This document shows, in pieces, positions 62,893 to 64,000 of a DNA stretch of 64,000 nt. Each line of letters begins with the position of its first letter. Position 1 is the first letter of the stretch. This DNA comes from Deinococcus hopiensis KR-140 (lineage in GTDB: Bacteria; Deinococcota; Deinococci; Deinococcales; Deinococcaceae): positions 1,862,501 to 1,926,500 of the forward strand of contig NZ_FWWU01000009.1 of NCBI RefSeq assembly GCF_900176165.1. The letters are read 5' to 3'. Both the position numbers and the translations under genes were made by a program. The notes below the pieces were generated by a model, which worked only from the letters and a program-made list of their open reading frames with translations, did no database searches and was not told where the DNA came from.

Positions 62893-64000
62893 CAGAGGCC
62901 CCGCGCGGCCATTTCCACCGCCCGCATCAGCGCCGCCGCCTTGTTGCGCGTCTCCAGTTCCTCACTCGCCGGATCGCTGTCGGCCACAATGCCCGCGCCC
63001 GCCTGGATATGCAGCCGCCCGTTCGCAATCACCATCGTCCGCAGGGTCAGCGCCATGTCGAGGCTGCCGTCCAGGGCAATGTAGCCGAAAGCGCCGCCGT
63101 AGGGCCCACGCCGCACGGATTCGAGTTCGTCGATGATCTCCATTGCGCGAATCTTGGGCGCACCCGACACCGTGCCCATCGGCAGCACCGAAGCGAGGGC
63201 GTGCAGCGGCGTCTGGCCGCCGCGCAACTCGCCCGACACGGTGGAGACGATGTGCATGACGTGGCTGTAGCGCTCGACGGTAAAGGCGTCCTCCACCCGC
63301 ACCGAGCCGTAACGGCTGACCCGCCCGAGGTCGTTGCGCCCCAGGTCCACCAGCATGAGGTGTTCGGCGCGTTCCTTCTCGTCGGCGAGCAGTTCGGCAG
63401 CCAGGCGCTCGTCCTCCTCGGGTGCCGCGCCGCGTGGCCGGGTGCCCGCGATAGGACGGGTCACGACGGTGTGCCCGTCGCTGCGCAGCAGGCTCTCGGG
63501 GCTGGAGGCCACCAACGTCACGTCGCCAAGGGCGAGGTAGCCCAGGTACGGGCTGGGATTGACCCGCCGCAGCGCCCGGTACAGGGCGAAGGGATGCACG
63601 CTGAGGTCCGCGCTGAACCGCTGCCCTGGAACCACCTGAAAGATGTCGCCCGCGCGGATGTATTCCAGACAGCGCTCCACCGCGTCCATGTAGCCCTGCG
63701 GCGTGAAGTTGCTCGTGAAGGTGGGCGCGGAGGCGGATTCCCGGCCTGGAATCTCGTCGGGGAGGGGACCGCGTAGACGGCCGACGAGGTTCTCCACCAC
63801 GCTCTCGGCCCGCTCCTGCGTATCGGCCGTGGCCACGGCGATCAGGCGGTGGCGCAGGTGGTCGTAGATCACCATGCCTTCCGGCATCACGAACAGGGCG
63901 TCAGGGACGTTGAGTTCGTCGGGGTTGCCGTCGGGCAGCCGCTCATAGGCGCGAATCAAGTCATAGGCGGCGTAGCCCACCGCGCCGCCCAGAAAGGCGG
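62892..64000 (-). CDS. trpE: Anthranilate synthase component I (partial, 5' end outside window)
   Basis: The C-terminal about 369 residues are present; the frame is open to the window edge at 64000. Chorismate-utilising motifs are FQVVPGQRFSADLSVHPFAL, SPSPYLGYLAL-like sequence, SSPESLLRSDGHTVVTRPIA, GTRPRGAAPEEDERLAAELL, MLVDLGRNDLGRVSRYGSV and PMGTVSGAPKIRAMEIIDEL. It converts chorismate to anthranilate together with TrpG. Overlaps the next gene by one base (TGATG). Start, promoter and any leader peptide or riboswitch lie beyond the window. Confidence 0.96.
   Translation of the reverse strand, partial: AFLGGAVGYAAYDLIRAYERLPDGNPDELNVPDALFVMPEGMVIYDHLRHRLIAVATADTQERAESVVENLVGRLRGPLPDEIPGRESASAPTFTSNFTPQGYMDAVERCLEYIRAGDIFQVVPGQRFSADLSVHPFALYRALRRVNPSPYLGYLALGDVTLVASSPESLLRSDGHTVVTRPIAGTRPRGAAPEEDERLAAELLADEKERAEHLMLVDLGRNDLGRVSRYGSVRVEDAFTVERYSHVMHIVSTVSGELRGGQTPLHALASVLPMGTVSGAPKIRAMEIIDELESVRRGPYGGAFGYIALDGSLDMALTLRTMVIANGRLHIQAGAGIVADSDPASEELETRNKAAALMRAVEMAARGL

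Overview
The window is a stretch of chromosome from a Deinococcus species. The evidence is the high G+C content, the Deinococcus-type housekeeping genes (a short-linker ClpC, RadA, a RecQ with repeated HRDC domains, a fused SecDF, an IF-2 of 599 residues, a TilS-TadA fusion, PIN/TRAM and LytR-CpsA-Psr proteins) and the promoter style. More than 20 genes have a TANNNT -10 hexamer only 5 to 9 bases before the start codon, the leaderless arrangement well known in this genus. No rRNA, complete tRNA, CRISPR array, prophage or intact insertion sequence was seen.

Layout. 1-8 kb: a large surface lipoprotein, a metallo-beta-lactamase-fold hydrolase, then radA, a small DUF2087 gene and clpC on the minus strand. 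8-15.8 kb: an S41 peptidase, a fumarylacetoacetate-hydrolase-family enzyme, a NUDIX hydrolase, a class III aminotransferase and a drug-efflux-type MFS transporter, with decayed genes between them. 15.8-21.2 kb: recQ, two related lipoproteins, a YhdH-type oxidoreductase and an unknown gene. 21.2-28.5 kb, plus strand: PfkB-type kinase, ada, acyl-CoA dehydrogenase, a membrane-anchored phospholipase-D-like protein and an LCP protein. 28.5-32.6 kb: the rimP-nusA-ylxR-infB operon, preceded by a promoter and an early intrinsic-terminator hairpin. 32.7-38 kb: a small secreted protein, a perfect 17-bp inverted repeat, a 1144-residue ATPase/TPR/SARP-like regulator and a wrecked DoxX-type membrane gene. 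38-46 kb: secDF, a DUF1572/DinB protein, a carboxynorspermidine-synthase-like gene between two copies of a dispersed repeat, a frameshifted membrane gene and a PIN/TRAM protein. 46-54 kb: a stalk-domain secreted protein, PspA/IM30, a lipoprotein, dxs, proA and proB, the last two separated by a decayed gene. 54-60.8 kb: tilS-tadA, a peroxiredoxin, and a lysine 2,3-aminomutase / aminotransferase / Lrp-type regulator locus. 60.8-64 kb: trpE (cut by the window edge), a tautomerase-fold gene, trpG and trpD, translationally coupled.

Functional links. radA, recQ and ada act in DNA repair. rimP-nusA-ylxR-infB is the conserved translation/transcription operon. trpE-trpG-trpD makes phosphoribosyl-anthranilate, proB-proA makes glutamate semialdehyde, and dxs starts isoprenoid synthesis. 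kamA, the aminotransferase and the Lrp regulator probably form a lysine-handling unit.

No clearly new defence or biosynthetic system was found. The best leads are the regulator with a transposase-type helix-turn-helix tail and the inverted repeat upstream of it, the rimP leader hairpin, a lipoprotein domain present four times (once decayed), the TilS-TadA fusion, the tautomerase without Pro-1 inside the trp operon, and the several recognisable pseudogenes that fill the gene-poor gaps. Frameshift calls rest on a single sequence and could partly be assembly errors.
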